Shown: in pieces, positions 1-7,884 of the stretch
Layout: every line of letters starts with the position of its first letter
How positions within the stretch are numbered: position 1 is the first letter of the stretch
Assembly (NCBI GenBank): GCA_016342285.1
Contig: JAEINQ010000011.1
Location: 49,526-113,525, forward strand
Direction: 5' to 3'
DNA from: Desulfobacterales bacterium
Lineage (GTDB): Bacteria; Desulfobacterota; Desulfobacteria; Desulfobacterales; JAEINQ01
Length of the DNA stretch: 64,000 nucleotides
Position numbers and translations under genes: made by a program
Notes under the pieces: model-generated
The model's input: only the letters and a program-made list of their open reading frames with translations
What the model was told of the DNA's origin: nothing
Databases searched by the model: none

Positions 1-22
1 CCCCTTAATGGTACAAGTACAA

Positions 23-937
23 TTAGGTCGGTTGATAACTGATTCCAAGTTCAGCACAGTCTTTTGTGAACATACGCTTCAATCGCATGAGAGTCGCACG
101 CTCACGGTCTTGTATCCGCTCCTGTTGTTCCATATCTTCCAGGTCAAGCACCCGTCTCAAGGCATCCTGAATCGTTTGACGCAGTACTGCCGGGTGCAGT
201 GCGTCAACTTCTGCCGCCACGGTAAAACCTTGGTCCCTGAACCACCGATAATTCGGGTCTTGAGTTTTCACCGCGTCAGGATTTGCAGGCACGTTGTGTT
301 CTTGGATTTGCTCAATGGTCAGTGCGATACGCTGAAGGTCCACACTGACGCCGTGATAGGTGGACAATGTTTCGACTATGGTCGATGGTATCCTTAGTCC
401 GGACGGGTCAAGGTCGCCGATATATAGAATCGTTGGGATTTGGCCCTTTGCTATAGCAGCCATGGCCCTTTCTGAATATTCGCGAACAAACGTGGTTGAT
501 ATCTGGCCGCGCGATACGACCACGCGGACACAATACTGCCAACAGGCTTCGGAAACTATGCTGCTGAGGGCGTCCTTTTCCGTAAAAATTTCAACATATC
601 TATCTTGGTTTTGAACCAAACAACGGTTGTAATACCTAAAAAGGTGTTCAGAATACTCGGCGATATGGGCTTCAAGGTCGGTCTCGCCGCGTTTGTCGAT
701 AAGTCGCCGGCTTCGATCCTCGATGGTGTCCCATGAGAGAAGATTTTCCCGTCTCATCTTGGTCAAGACATTACTGATATTGCGATACTCTGAATGCCGA
801 TTTGGGATGATCTCACGAGCTACCAACTGATAATAGAGTTGCCGAACTGTCATGGGCAGGTAGTCCGCCAGTTCTTCGACGATCTCATGAACTGCCGGGA
901 CAACGGTTGATGCGTTGCGCCCTCGAAATAGTTTCAT
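23..937 (-). CDS. Topo VI-A/Spo11-like TOPRIM protein (element cargo)
   Basis: The 304-residue product resembles stand-alone relatives of the DNA topoisomerase VI A subunit and Spo11. Near the N-terminus it has a TVRQLYYQLV segment, which matches the winged-helix region carrying the active-site tyrosine in that family. Further on, IFTEKDA supplies the TOPRIM glutamate and GDLDPSG the DxD metal ligands. I chose the ATG at 937 because AGGGG lies just upstream; an in-frame ATG at 991 exists but would overlap the preceding small gene. No B-subunit (GHKL ATPase) gene is visible, so DNA cleavage or type II topoisomerase activity is not shown. It is the last gene of the minus-strand element operon. 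Family call is fairly safe; function unknown. Confidence 0.7.
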   Translation of the reverse strand: MKLFRGRNASTVVPAVHEIVEELADYLPMTVRQLYYQLVAREIIPNRHSEYRNISNVLTKMRRENLLSWDTIEDRSRRLIDKRGETDLEAHIAEYSEHLFRYYNRCLVQNQDRYVEIFTEKDALSSIVSEACWQYCVRVVVSRGQISTTFVREYSERAMAAIAKGQIPTILYIGDLDPSGLRIPSTIVETLSTYHGVSVDLQRIALTIEQIQEHNVPANPDAVKTQDPNYRWFRDQGFTVAAEVDALHPAVLRQTIQDALRRVLDLEDMEQQERIQDRERATLMRLKRMFTKDCAELGISYQPT

Positions 938-977
938 ATCGTCACGCCCCTTTCTTTTTTTGCATCGGTCTTTGGCA

Positions 978-1298
978 TCAACCAGCATCACGCTCCCCTT
1001 TTCCTACCCGGCAGGCTCCCCGAACCGGGCAGGGTCCGCCGGCCTGGATAACGCCTTCGGAAACCATCCTCCTGAAGAATTTAGGATGAAAACGGCAGGC
1101 AATCGGGAATGACGATCCGCCCGATAATGGGCATCCGGTGGGCAGGCCCACGGTCGGAGTCTGTGTGTCCGTAGTTGTGTTTTTTTCTGAAAAGCGCCTC
1201 CCGCCCCCACTGACAAAACTGACAGAACCCCCTTTTGGCAGTTTTGGCAGTGCCCCTTGGTAGGTGTTTTCACGTTTTAGCTGCTCAAGGTAGCTCAT
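978..1298 (-). CDS. small hypothetical protein of the integrated element
   Basis: This 106-residue ORF starts with an ATG that overlaps the stop codon of the DUF3987 gene (ATGA), a sign of translational coupling within the element operon. The N-terminus (MSYLEQLKRE) followed by a proline/lysine/serine linker resembles short proteins that commonly follow DUF3987 genes in such islands, but no domain can be named. The C-terminal part is rich in Gly, Pro and Arg and may be disordered. No function is proposed. Confidence 0.5.
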   Translation of the reverse strand: MSYLEQLKRENTYQGALPKLPKGGSVSFVSGGGRRFSEKNTTTDTQTPTVGLPTGCPLSGGSSFPIACRFHPKFFRRMVSEGVIQAGGPCPVRGACRVGKGERDAG

Positions 1299-2968
1299 CG
1301 CAGCCCCTCCGTTTTCGGATTCGACCGATATTCGAAGCTCGGCCTGCCGCCGGTATTCTTCCGGGTTTCGATAAGCCAGTCACGGTCAACCAACAGCTTG
1401 ACGCCGGCCTTGATCGTTTCCTTATCGGTCAACCCTGCCCATTGAGGACGGTATATGTCACGCACTGTCAAAACTGTCGGAAGGGCACCGGTGCGAATCT
1501 TCTTGACTATCAGCCGCGCCGTTGACGCATCAGGGGTCGTCACGCTTGCATATAGGCGCTTTGCGTGGGTTTCCAAATACTCAGCCCATGCAAGCGCCCG
1601 AAGCACCGCAGGTCTGGCCACGGGGCCGCTGGCGCCGTTCGCCAGATGGATTATCAATGCCAGTCCGGGCACAAGTTTTCGATACTTGGCGAGATGGGAT
1701 TCAAAGGCAGGATGAAGATCGCCGGACCGCAGCCGGGCTTCCAGGTCGCGGCGCCATTCTCGGAATAGGTCCAAGCCGGCCGGGTCAAACCGAAGATATG
1801 GAACGCCTTCGGGTTCCCCGTCAATTCCCTTGTCCTGTTTGGCGCCAACTGCATGGGGGTTAAGCCCGGCAAGCCGTTCAAAAACCTTGTGGGCCTGCCT
1901 CTTTGCTTCCCCGTCTGGCCACCGGTCAACGTCTTTCCAGTCGCCGGAGGTATCGGGCCATACAATCAGGCCGAACCGCTGTAAAAGTCCATCATCGCCG
2001 GTACCGTTGACAGCACCTTTGACGTATTGAGCTATTCGGGCAGGCTGTGTGCTTCCAAGTAGTGAAAGACAAACAGCCGGGATGTACAGATTCATCCCCC
2101 TGGTGATCCGGTCGAAAACATATGGAGAGTCGCCATTCCAGCCTGTCAGGTAAAAGCCCCTGTCCTCGGCGTTTTCTTCTTGGTCCAGCATTTTCAGCAG
2201 GCTGACAAGCTCATCACGGAAGACAAGCAACCCATTTTGATTCAGCCGGTGCAGCTCGCCCAGGGCCGCCGCTGTCGAGTTGTTTGTCATGTACCGCTTA
2301 AGGGTCGGGGCCTCGGTTTGCTCAATGTCCAAAATGCGGGTAAGGTCGGCGCCGGCGTCATTCTTGAGCGCTGCCCGCGCTGCTCTCTCTGCTGCCTCAG
2401 CCCTCAATTTGTCGGCAACCTTGACCACCTCATATTCGGAAAGCTCCTTCAGATATTCTTCTGTCGCCACGGCCGCCAAACGTCTCAACGGTGATAGCGC
2501 CGCTTCCATCGCCGGGCTTTTCAGCACACCAGGCCGGCCGATCAGCATTGCCCACTGGTTCGGGGTTACGGTCCAGTCAGTTGACTCTTGAGGCCTGATA
2601 CCGATCCGCCGGCCTATAACGCAAGCCAATCCCGCCATAATCGCCACGGCCACGAAATCCGGCGGGCACTGCATCCGTTCGGTAATATCAGCAGCCCAAG
2701 GCTGCAAGGTTTCCGGTAATAATTGGAAATCGAAGGCCGCAACAGGGGGTAGTCCGTCAGGTAAGGGCATCGGTTCGGGACAATCGTCGCCCTTGTCTGT
2801 CTGAACTTTGGAAGGCTCCGGGGACCGGGCCGCTTCGACGACGGCTTTGACCGCGGCAAGCCCTTTGGCAACGTGAAGGTCGTTGAAGTCGCCGGGCATC
2901 CCTGGTACAGCCAAGTCGCAGTCATGGGCCAAGGCAGCATTGGTGGCGTAGTGTATTCCGGGGTTCAT
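1295..2968 (-). CDS. DUF3987 primase/helicase-like protein
   Basis: The 557-residue protein carries a DUF3987-type NTPase region; the segment VTPNQWAMLIGRPGVLKSP holds the Walker A-like loop (GRPGVLKS). The family occurs in replication modules of phages and integrated elements. The first 50 residues (NPGIHYATNAALA, then GDFNDLH) look like the second half of a TOPRIM domain whose first half ends the upstream gene. The ATG overlaps the upstream stop (ATGA) and has a strong AAGGAGG seven bases upstream, so re-initiation should be efficient. Together the two genes probably supply the primase/helicase function of the element. Split gene or natural two-subunit arrangement is unresolved. Confidence 0.75.
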   Translation of the reverse strand: MNPGIHYATNAALAHDCDLAVPGMPGDFNDLHVAKGLAAVKAVVEAARSPEPSKVQTDKGDDCPEPMPLPDGLPPVAAFDFQLLPETLQPWAADITERMQCPPDFVAVAIMAGLACVIGRRIGIRPQESTDWTVTPNQWAMLIGRPGVLKSPAMEAALSPLRRLAAVATEEYLKELSEYEVVKVADKLRAEAAERAARAALKNDAGADLTRILDIEQTEAPTLKRYMTNNSTAAALGELHRLNQNGLLVFRDELVSLLKMLDQEENAEDRGFYLTGWNGDSPYVFDRITRGMNLYIPAVCLSLLGSTQPARIAQYVKGAVNGTGDDGLLQRFGLIVWPDTSGDWKDVDRWPDGEAKRQAHKVFERLAGLNPHAVGAKQDKGIDGEPEGVPYLRFDPAGLDLFREWRRDLEARLRSGDLHPAFESHLAKYRKLVPGLALIIHLANGASGPVARPAVLRALAWAEYLETHAKRLYASVTTPDASTARLIVKKIRTGALPTVLTVRDIYRPQWAGLTDKETIKAGVKLLVDRDWLIETRKNTGGRPSFEYRSNPKTEGLR

Positions 2969-3729
2969 GGTGCATCCTCCTTAGTGTCGTCATCGGCGCA
3001 AACGATGATCCGCCGTTCTCGGTATCTGTTCCGGGCCAGTTTCGCCACGGCTTCAAGGTTTCCGGCAGAGAAACCGCAAAGCACTGTTGCCCCGGTCGCC
3101 TCATGGACGCTCAAACCAGTGGCGATGCCTTCAACGATGCACAACGGGCCATCGTCGCCTCTGATCTGGAAAAAACCGCCTTTCATACGCCCACCAGCCA
3201 TGAATTTCTTGCCGCCGCCCAGGTCGATCCGCTGATAACTCATCGGTCGGTTGTCGTCAGGGTTCAGGACCGGCACGATAAGGGCGCCACCGTCTACCAG
3301 AAGGCCAGCACAGGGGCGTACCTTCTTCCGGGCAAGGTAAGGATTGTTCTTCCCTGCCGGGGCCAGATTCGCAAGATAACGCTTCGCTTCGGCAGCTTTG
3401 GCTCGGTGGGTTTCTTCCGCCAGCCGCTCCCTCTCGGTCCTCTGTTTTTCGATCTCCGCTCGAATTCGGGCCATTTTCGCAGGTGGAAGAGACTCCCCGT
3501 TCATGCTCCATGTCTCCTTTAGCCCGGTACTCCAATCGCCGTATGCCCCGGCTGGTGGGTCTATATGGAGCACGTACCATCCATTGGCGGATTGAGGGTG
3601 GTCCATCGTCGGGCATCGCCGCAGTGCGCCATCTGGGGCCACCTCGCCGGGCATCAGACCGGCCACTTCCAGAACTGCCCGGAAATCTGCCGTTGGGTCA
3701 GGTGTCGTCTGCATCGCCGTCGCCTTCAT
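2965..3729 (-). CDS. TOPRIM-domain primase-like protein (N-terminal partner)
   Basis: The 254-residue product has an N-terminal region with CPTMDHP (possible zinc-ribbon remnant), a charged helix around residues 85-120, and a TOPRIM domain with the metal-binding acidic motif CIVEGIATGLS near residue 197 and CADDD at the extreme C-terminus. Most phage-type primases continue through the TOPRIM fold, but here the frame stops seven residues after CADDD and the rest appears at the start of the next gene. AGGGGG six bases before the ATG at 3729 supports the start. It overlaps the AlpA-like gene upstream by 32 bases, so the three genes form one operon. Confidence 0.75.
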   Translation of the reverse strand: MKATAMQTTPDPTADFRAVLEVAGLMPGEVAPDGALRRCPTMDHPQSANGWYVLHIDPPAGAYGDWSTGLKETWSMNGESLPPAKMARIRAEIEKQRTERERLAEETHRAKAAEAKRYLANLAPAGKNNPYLARKKVRPCAGLLVDGGALIVPVLNPDDNRPMSYQRIDLGGGKKFMAGGRMKGGFFQIRGDDGPLCIVEGIATGLSVHEATGATVLCGFSAGNLEAVAKLARNRYRERRIIVCADDDTKEDAP

Positions 3730-3925
3730 TCAGCCCCCTGGGGTCATCGCGATCGCCCCCCAGCACCCGGTTCACCTCTGCCCTCGGCCACAGCAGGCGG
3801 CCGTTGGGCAACTTCCGTGGGCGGACGCCAAGGTAATGGCCACGAACACACAGCGAATGACGGACGGATTCGGGTTTGACTAAGAGTTTCTCCGCAAACT
3901 CCATGGTCGATAGATAATTCTGCAT
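3698..3925 (-). CDS. AlpA/excisionase-like HTH DNA-binding protein
   Basis: A 75-residue protein with an MQNYLSTMEFAEKLLV start and an SVRHSLCVRGHYLGVRP segment, the winged-HTH layout of AlpA/MerR-like excisionase proteins (helix, turn, recognition helix, then RPRKLPNGRLLWP wing). I use the ATG at 3925 because GGAGGGG precedes it; the longer frame from 3973 lacks that support. Such proteins regulate integrase directionality or early transcription in integrated elements. It is the first gene of the replication operon. The acidic tail (DRDDPRGLNEGDGDADD) overlaps the next gene. Confidence 0.7.
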   Translation of the reverse strand: MQNYLSTMEFAEKLLVKPESVRHSLCVRGHYLGVRPRKLPNGRLLWPRAEVNRVLGGDRDDPRGLNEGDGDADDT

Positions 3926-4072
3926 GTGCCCCTCCGTAACGATTGATTTCAGTTTGGGCACATTATCAAACACCTACAACATACTGTAAATACGGGTTTT
4001 TTTGAAAAAAAGGGGTTTTTGAAAAAAAAAGAGGGGTTTTTTTGCCGCGCAACCGCCCGACACCAAAAGGAA

Positions 4073-4105
4073 AAGGCCCGACGCAAAAAAAAATTGCCGG
4101 GCCTT
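4073..4105. terminator. putative hairpin terminator
   Basis: AAGGCCCG and CGGGCCTT form an 8-bp stem around an A-rich loop in the 157-bp gap between the AlpA-like gene and the hypothetical gene. It sits just past the stop codon at 4131 of the minus-strand gene. The rest of the gap holds AAAAGGGGTTTTT-type low-complexity repeats at about 3990-4045. Assignment as terminator is tentative. Confidence 0.4.
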
Positions 4106-4130
4106 CAACTTTTTTCGAAAACGTGGGGTT

Positions 4131-4964
4131 TTATCTTCGGCCGGGGCTTTTGTCGGGGTTGAGGTGCTTGACTACGCGCCATACCGCTTCGGGCTTCATG
4201 TGCCTGCCGTTCTTGAACCGGGCCGACTCGATCATTTCTGGGTGGTTGCAGATCTTAGTACTGGTCAGGTATCGGCCGTCCGGTCCTGGAGTCGCCCATA
4301 ACCGCTTCGCGCATTCAATCATGCGATCGTGCCGTTCTTCGGTGATTGTTTTAGTCGACTTGCTTTCATCGAGGTTATTCCTATCTTCTGAAATGGTGCC
4401 TGATATGTACTTGTACGGAATATGTGATAGGTCAAAACCCCTTCGTTTGAACATAGAAATCCACTCGTCGAATGATGCTTCAGCTCGACCATCAGAAAGA
4501 ATTTCGCGGTTTCGGATTGCGCGTGAAATTGCTTCCACCTCCACTCCTGCCACGTCCAACAGCCTTTGGCTTAGCCGGTCTTCATATAGATTAATCGGCG
4601 GCTCATCAAAATCGTTCAAAATGGTAAGATGGCCGAAATCAGGTCGCATCGTAAAAAACATTTCGCCTTTCCAGTCAAAGAGGTAGCAGGCTAAGTAGAG
4701 AGATACCCCTGTCAACACGCATAGCGCCTCTTCGGGATTCAGATAGTAAACCGAAAAAAAACGTGGAAGGACTCTTTCCACAAATTCAGGCCAGTCCTCA
4801 TCGTCATCAAACCCCGCATCCTTTAATCCGATTGTTAGTAGCCACTCCAGTGCATCATCAAAAAAGTTCACATTTGGTTGTTTTTTTGCCCACCCGCCAG
4901 TGGCACTTTCGAGCGGAGTCACACGACCCTTATCATCGACGTTGTAGTCTTGATAGAAACCCAT
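4131..4964 (-). CDS. hypothetical protein of the integrated element
   Basis: A 277-residue protein of unknown function. The start at 4964 is chosen because GGGAGG precedes the ATG and because the longer frame from 5153 would run into the integrase gene. The N-terminal half has an acidic stretch (DAGFDDDEDWPEF) followed by a hydrophobic segment (ALCVLTGVSLYLACYLF), possibly membrane-associated but more likely a buried helix. The C-terminal 70 residues are basic and contain EERHDRMIECAKRLW and ESARFKNGRHMKPEAVWRVV, which could be a DNA-binding HTH. It lies between the integrase and the regulator, where accessory regulators are often found. No family recognised. Confidence 0.6.
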   Translation of the reverse strand: MGFYQDYNVDDKGRVTPLESATGGWAKKQPNVNFFDDALEWLLTIGLKDAGFDDDEDWPEFVERVLPRFFSVYYLNPEEALCVLTGVSLYLACYLFDWKGEMFFTMRPDFGHLTILNDFDEPPINLYEDRLSQRLLDVAGVEVEAISRAIRNREILSDGRAEASFDEWISMFKRRGFDLSHIPYKYISGTISEDRNNLDESKSTKTITEERHDRMIECAKRLWATPGPDGRYLTSTKICNHPEMIESARFKNGRHMKPEAVWRVVKHLNPDKSPGRR

Positions 4965-5077
4965 TCCTGCGCCTCCCGGTGACGCGCCTGGAAGTAAGGG
5001 ACCGGGGAAGGCCGGCCCAGGAAAACCGGCTTTATCAGCAACGGAGATCAACCGCCGCCTATCCCGGAAATAGGAGT

Positions 5078-6421
5078 CTATTTTACCGCACGCAGCTTGC
5101 CAAGCTCGGCGTCCTCTGCCGGTTGTTGTATCCCGGATTGTTCCAAAATCCAACCTTCAATTTTGACGTGCCACAAACGAAGCAGGTCCAGAGGCCGGCG
5201 CCGGTAGTGTTTTTCGGCTATGGCACTTGGTTTGTGGCCCTGGATCTGTGCGACGACACCCACCGGGCATTCAACCCATTCGGAGAGGGTACCGAAGGAC
5301 CGGCGCAGCCCGTGAAGGGTCAACCCCTTGATGCCCGCCGCCTTGCAAGCCCTGGTGTGAAGCCGGCGGGGGTCTTGAAGGAAACCTGCCGCCGCGGTCG
5401 GTGATGCGAAAACGAACGGTGATTTTACAACGCCGTCCTTCGTTTTGAAGGACCGGGGCAGGGGATAGATCAGGGCCGCCAGGTAGGGGGGCAGGGGGAT
5501 GGTACGTTCACCCTCAACCTTGTCGTGAATGGTGATCGACCGCCACTGAAAATCGACGTTTTCCCATAAGAGACTTGCCAACTCGGAGCGCCGGGCGCCG
5601 GTTAGCAGCAGCGCTTGCAAGTAAGCCGATGCAACCCGGTTGTCGAGTTTCCGCACTCCAGCGAACCATGTCTTCAGCTGTTCTTTTTGCAGGCAATCGT
5701 CCTTGGGTTTGGCAGAGGGCAGCACATCCTTTCTGACGCGCCGGCCACATGCGCCAGTGTCTACGGCATCCTTGTAGTCGGGGTGGTCTGAGCACCAGTT
5801 GAGGAAGGCTTTTAAGAGTCGAAACGCGAGACCTGCTTGGGTCGCCCGGGTAGTCACTTCTTTCGTCAACCACGTCCGGACCGCGGCGTCGTTGATGTCT
5901 GACAGCTTCATCGGTCTGAGGGCAGCCAAGGCGCCGGGCTTGATCGTTTTGCCTTTCCCCTTGCTCTTGGCTTTCCGGCCGCCGGGGTCGATCAGCTTTA
6001 CGTGGTCTTCGTAGTGACGTTGGCTCCACTTGCCTTTTCTGGCTTCCAAATAGACCGGCCATGCCTCGGCAAGGGTCACGGCGTTCTGCGTCTCCTGAGC
6101 CTTTGCGGCCTCTGCTGCCGCTGCCTGTTCTTTCTTCTCTTGGCGCGGGTCGATGCCTTGAGCCACCTTCGCGGCCAGATCACGGGCCATATCCCGGGCA
6201 GCTTCCAGGGTCAAAGCCCCCGTGGCGCCCAAGGTGATTCGAAACTTGTTGTTGTCTCCAGGCAACGAGCCCTGAAAAATGTATGACCGGCTTCCGGCGG
6301 TAGCCCTTACGCCCAGGCCAGGGACACCGGCGTCCCAGTAGAAGGATGCCTTCGTGCCGGCAGGGCATGAAAATTCGTTTATGCGCCCGTTGGTGAAATT
6401 GACCTTGGTTGACTTGGGCAT
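5078..6421 (-). CDS. int: tyrosine recombinase integrase (DUF4102 type)
   Basis: The 447-residue site-specific recombinase of the integrated element. It has the N-terminal arm-binding DUF4102 domain (about residues 1-100, with GVPGLGVRAT and ITLGATGALTLEAAR), a core-binding SAM-like region, and the catalytic domain: first Arg in LLTGARRSEL, H370 and R373 in LHGLRRS, H396 in GHK, and nucleophile Tyr406 in KHYRR. All catalytic residues are present, so it is probably functional. It lies 230 bp from a 3' tRNA fragment that is the expected attR, and reads away from it. P4-like integrases of this type use tRNA 3' ends as targets. Confidence 0.92.
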   Translation of the reverse strand: MPKSTKVNFTNGRINEFSCPAGTKASFYWDAGVPGLGVRATAGSRSYIFQGSLPGDNNKFRITLGATGALTLEAARDMARDLAAKVAQGIDPRQEKKEQAAAAEAAKAQETQNAVTLAEAWPVYLEARKGKWSQRHYEDHVKLIDPGGRKAKSKGKGKTIKPGALAALRPMKLSDINDAAVRTWLTKEVTTRATQAGLAFRLLKAFLNWCSDHPDYKDAVDTGACGRRVRKDVLPSAKPKDDCLQKEQLKTWFAGVRKLDNRVASAYLQALLLTGARRSELASLLWENVDFQWRSITIHDKVEGERTIPLPPYLAALIYPLPRSFKTKDGVVKSPFVFASPTAAAGFLQDPRRLHTRACKAAGIKGLTLHGLRRSFGTLSEWVECPVGVVAQIQGHKPSAIAEKHYRRRPLDLLRLWHVKIEGWILEQSGIQQPAEDAELGKLRAVK

Positions 6422-6652
6422 CGTGTCTCCTCCTGCTTATTTGGGTATTCGTGAGTACACAGCCAACGTTTTTTCGCTCCGGCTGAAATCCGGCCCATTG
6501 GTCTCTGTGTACCCTCTATGTACCCATATTTGATAAATCCAAGTCAACACAAATCAATCATAAAATTTCCAAGAAGTTTATAATATGCTATAATAACATG
6601 ATAAAAAAGATTGATCGTCAATGTTCATCAATGCCGATAAACCATATCATTT

Positions 6653-6702
6653 GCGGACTTCGAATCCGTAGGTCGCCCGTTCGAGTCGGGCCGGGCGTAC
6701 CA
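6653..6702 (+). other. 3' fragment of tRNA-Arg(TCG): attachment site (attR)
   Basis: The 50 bases fold as the 3' half of a tRNA: anticodon stem GCGGA/TCCGT with loop CTTCGAA (anticodon TCG, Arg), variable loop, T arm GCCCG-TTCGAGT-CGGGC, 3' acceptor strand CGGGCGT, discriminator A and encoded CCA. The matching 5' acceptor strand (ACGCCCG) and D arm are absent upstream, so this is not an intact tRNA gene. Position next to the integrase makes it the right-hand attachment repeat; the intact tRNA should lie to the left of the window. A Rho-independent terminator follows directly. Confidence 0.8.
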
Positions 6703-6712
6703 GTTATTTCAA

Positions 6713-6747
6713 GGGGGTTACAGCTTTGATGCTGTAACCCCCTTTTT
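6713..6747 (+). terminator. Rho-independent terminator behind the tRNA fragment
   Basis: GGGGGTTACAGC pairs with GCTGTAACCCCC around a short loop and is followed by TTTTTT. It presumably terminated the original tRNA-Arg transcript and was left behind with the attR copy. Confidence 0.85.
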
Positions 6748-6839
6748 TGTTCGATTTTATCTGCTGCTTTGCTTTTTAGCACATATTCGGATATAAACAC
6801 TGAGCATGTCATTTTTAATGAACTTCAATTGGGGTTGAT

Positions 6840-7238
6840 ATGCCAGTGACTTTCGAAATAGTGGAAGATCTTACGGTATTCAGAATTTCCGGTGCATTTG
6901 ATCGGGAAGAATTGATCCAGGCCATCATTGAATGTTCAGAGAAAGGTTTTACCAAATACAAGATCTATGATGTTTTGGGTGACAATGAAATCCCGTTTTC
7001 TGCCGACGATGTCAACAAAATGGCCGATTTCATCATCGACTTTTCCAGAAAGGAAAATATCGAAGAAAAAACCGCCATTGTCGTATCCAGAGATATTGAT
7101 TTCGGTAACGCTCGAATGCTCATGGCTCTAACGAACCCTGATATACCCCATGAAATGGGAGTATTCCGGTCCATTGAAGGTGCCTATGAGTGGCTTGAGT
7201 TATCCCCGCCGCCCGTTCCCCCAAAATCCAATTCCTGA
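6840..7238 (+). CDS. STAS/SpoIIAA-like small cytoplasmic protein
   Basis: A 132-residue soluble protein whose alternating beta/alpha pattern (FEIVEDLTVFRISGAFDREELIQA, then KYKIYDVLGDNEIPFS and KTAIVVSRDIDFGNARM) resembles the SpoIIAA-like/STAS group of small proteins of unknown partner. The ATG is preceded by a weak GGGGTTG. The C-terminus is a proline-rich tail. It stands alone between the tRNA fragment and a terminator. The fold call is inference from pattern only; role unknown. Confidence 0.6.
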   Translation: MPVTFEIVEDLTVFRISGAFDREELIQAIIECSEKGFTKYKIYDVLGDNEIPFSADDVNKMADFIIDFSRKENIEEKTAIVVSRDIDFGNARMLMALTNPDIPHEMGVFRSIEGAYEWLELSPPPVPPKSNS

Positions 7239-7415
7239 CCAATCAATGCATCAGTGATTCCTGAGTTGAGACTGTTTTTTTGATGTCTATCAGATGTCTG
7301 ATTCCACCAACACCCAATGAAAACATTTGGCGACCCCAGTTCTCCAATTCTCCGCTGCCTTTCGATGAAAAGCGGCCCAAGTGTATGGAGGCATTCGGGC
7401 ACAATGGGAGAAAAA

Positions 7416-7443
7416 GGCACTTGTATCGCAGGTGCCCTTTTTT
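7416..7443 (+). terminator. terminator of the STAS-like gene
   Basis: GGCACTTG pairs with CAGGTGCC (one G-U pair) and a run of six T follows. The mobile element at 7444 is inserted at the end of this T run; CCTTTTTT is duplicated on the other side of the element. Confidence 0.8.
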
Positions 7444-7706
7444 GGTTCCTCGCTATTTCGTGTGGGAGGCCAGGAGGGTGCTTTATCGCGGCCCGAAAAA
7501 CTCGTCGCCAAGCGCCCGTAACCCCGGACAGCGCCCTCTTTCAGCAGAAAAGACTGATATTTTGGCTTGTTAAGAAGCATTTGCGGCCGGGCTGGATTCT
7601 GTCCGGGGTAACGGGCCCTAAGCGGCTCAGACAGTTCCGAGCCGCGCGAAGGCACCCTCCTGGCCCTGGCCGGCACCGTTTTACCCATATGAAACAGCGA
7701 AGAGCC
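7444..7706. mobile_element. 263-bp TIR element (MITE), full-length copy
   Basis: The element begins GGTTCCTCGCTATTTCGTG and ends with the near-inverse CATATGAAACAGCGAAGAGCC, giving imperfect terminal inverted repeats of about 23 bp. Both ends carry CCAGGAGGGTGC further in, and the arms stay roughly complementary for about 100 bp, so the whole element can fold back. It is flanked by perfect 8-bp direct repeats CCTTTTTT at 7436-7443 and 7707-7714. No transposase is encoded. GG-starting TIRs plus 8-bp duplications fit non-autonomous relatives of ISL3-family insertion sequences (inference). It includes an internal hairpin GCGGCTC/GAGCCGC. Confidence 0.85.
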
Positions 7707-7835
7707 CCTTTTTTGTTCCTGGCGGCGAAAGACGAATGGGCACTCATATCAATCAGGCTTTTTGTCAATGTGCGGGTCTGACCCCGTTTTTTCTTTTTCA
7801 CGAATGATTCTTGGTTGCTGGCTTTCTGGAAAGCA

Positions 7836-7862
7836 CCGGGGTTCGCCAATGGCGAACCCCGG
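7836..7862. terminator. 12-bp perfect hairpin downstream of the secreted protein gene
   Basis: CCGGGGTTCGCC, AAT loop, GGCGAACCCCGG. It sits 22 bases past the stop codon at 7885 of the minus-strand gene and may end that transcript, although no T run follows. A second small hairpin (GGGTC/GACCC followed by TTTTTT) lies at about 7771-7797. Confidence 0.5.
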
Positions 7863-7884
7863 GTGTCGGACGAAAGCTGTTACA

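Noticed and set aside
2950..2990. Programmed -1 frameshift joining the TOPRIM and DUF3987 genes
   Set aside because: A Shine-Dalgarno sequence is present but there is no slippery heptamer; coupled re-initiation explains it better.
6618..6812. 64-residue minus-strand ORF with TPGPTRTGDLRIRSP
   Set aside because: It is the antisense translation of the tRNA fragment, a known false ORF type.
7540..7706. Structured non-coding RNA or riboswitch
   Set aside because: The fold-back and hairpins are fully explained by the element's inverted arms, and no known riboswitch signature was seen.
7290..7849. Several overlapping ORFs of 90-150 residues in both strands
   Set aside because: They translate the TIR element and its hairpins; similar peptides recur at each copy.
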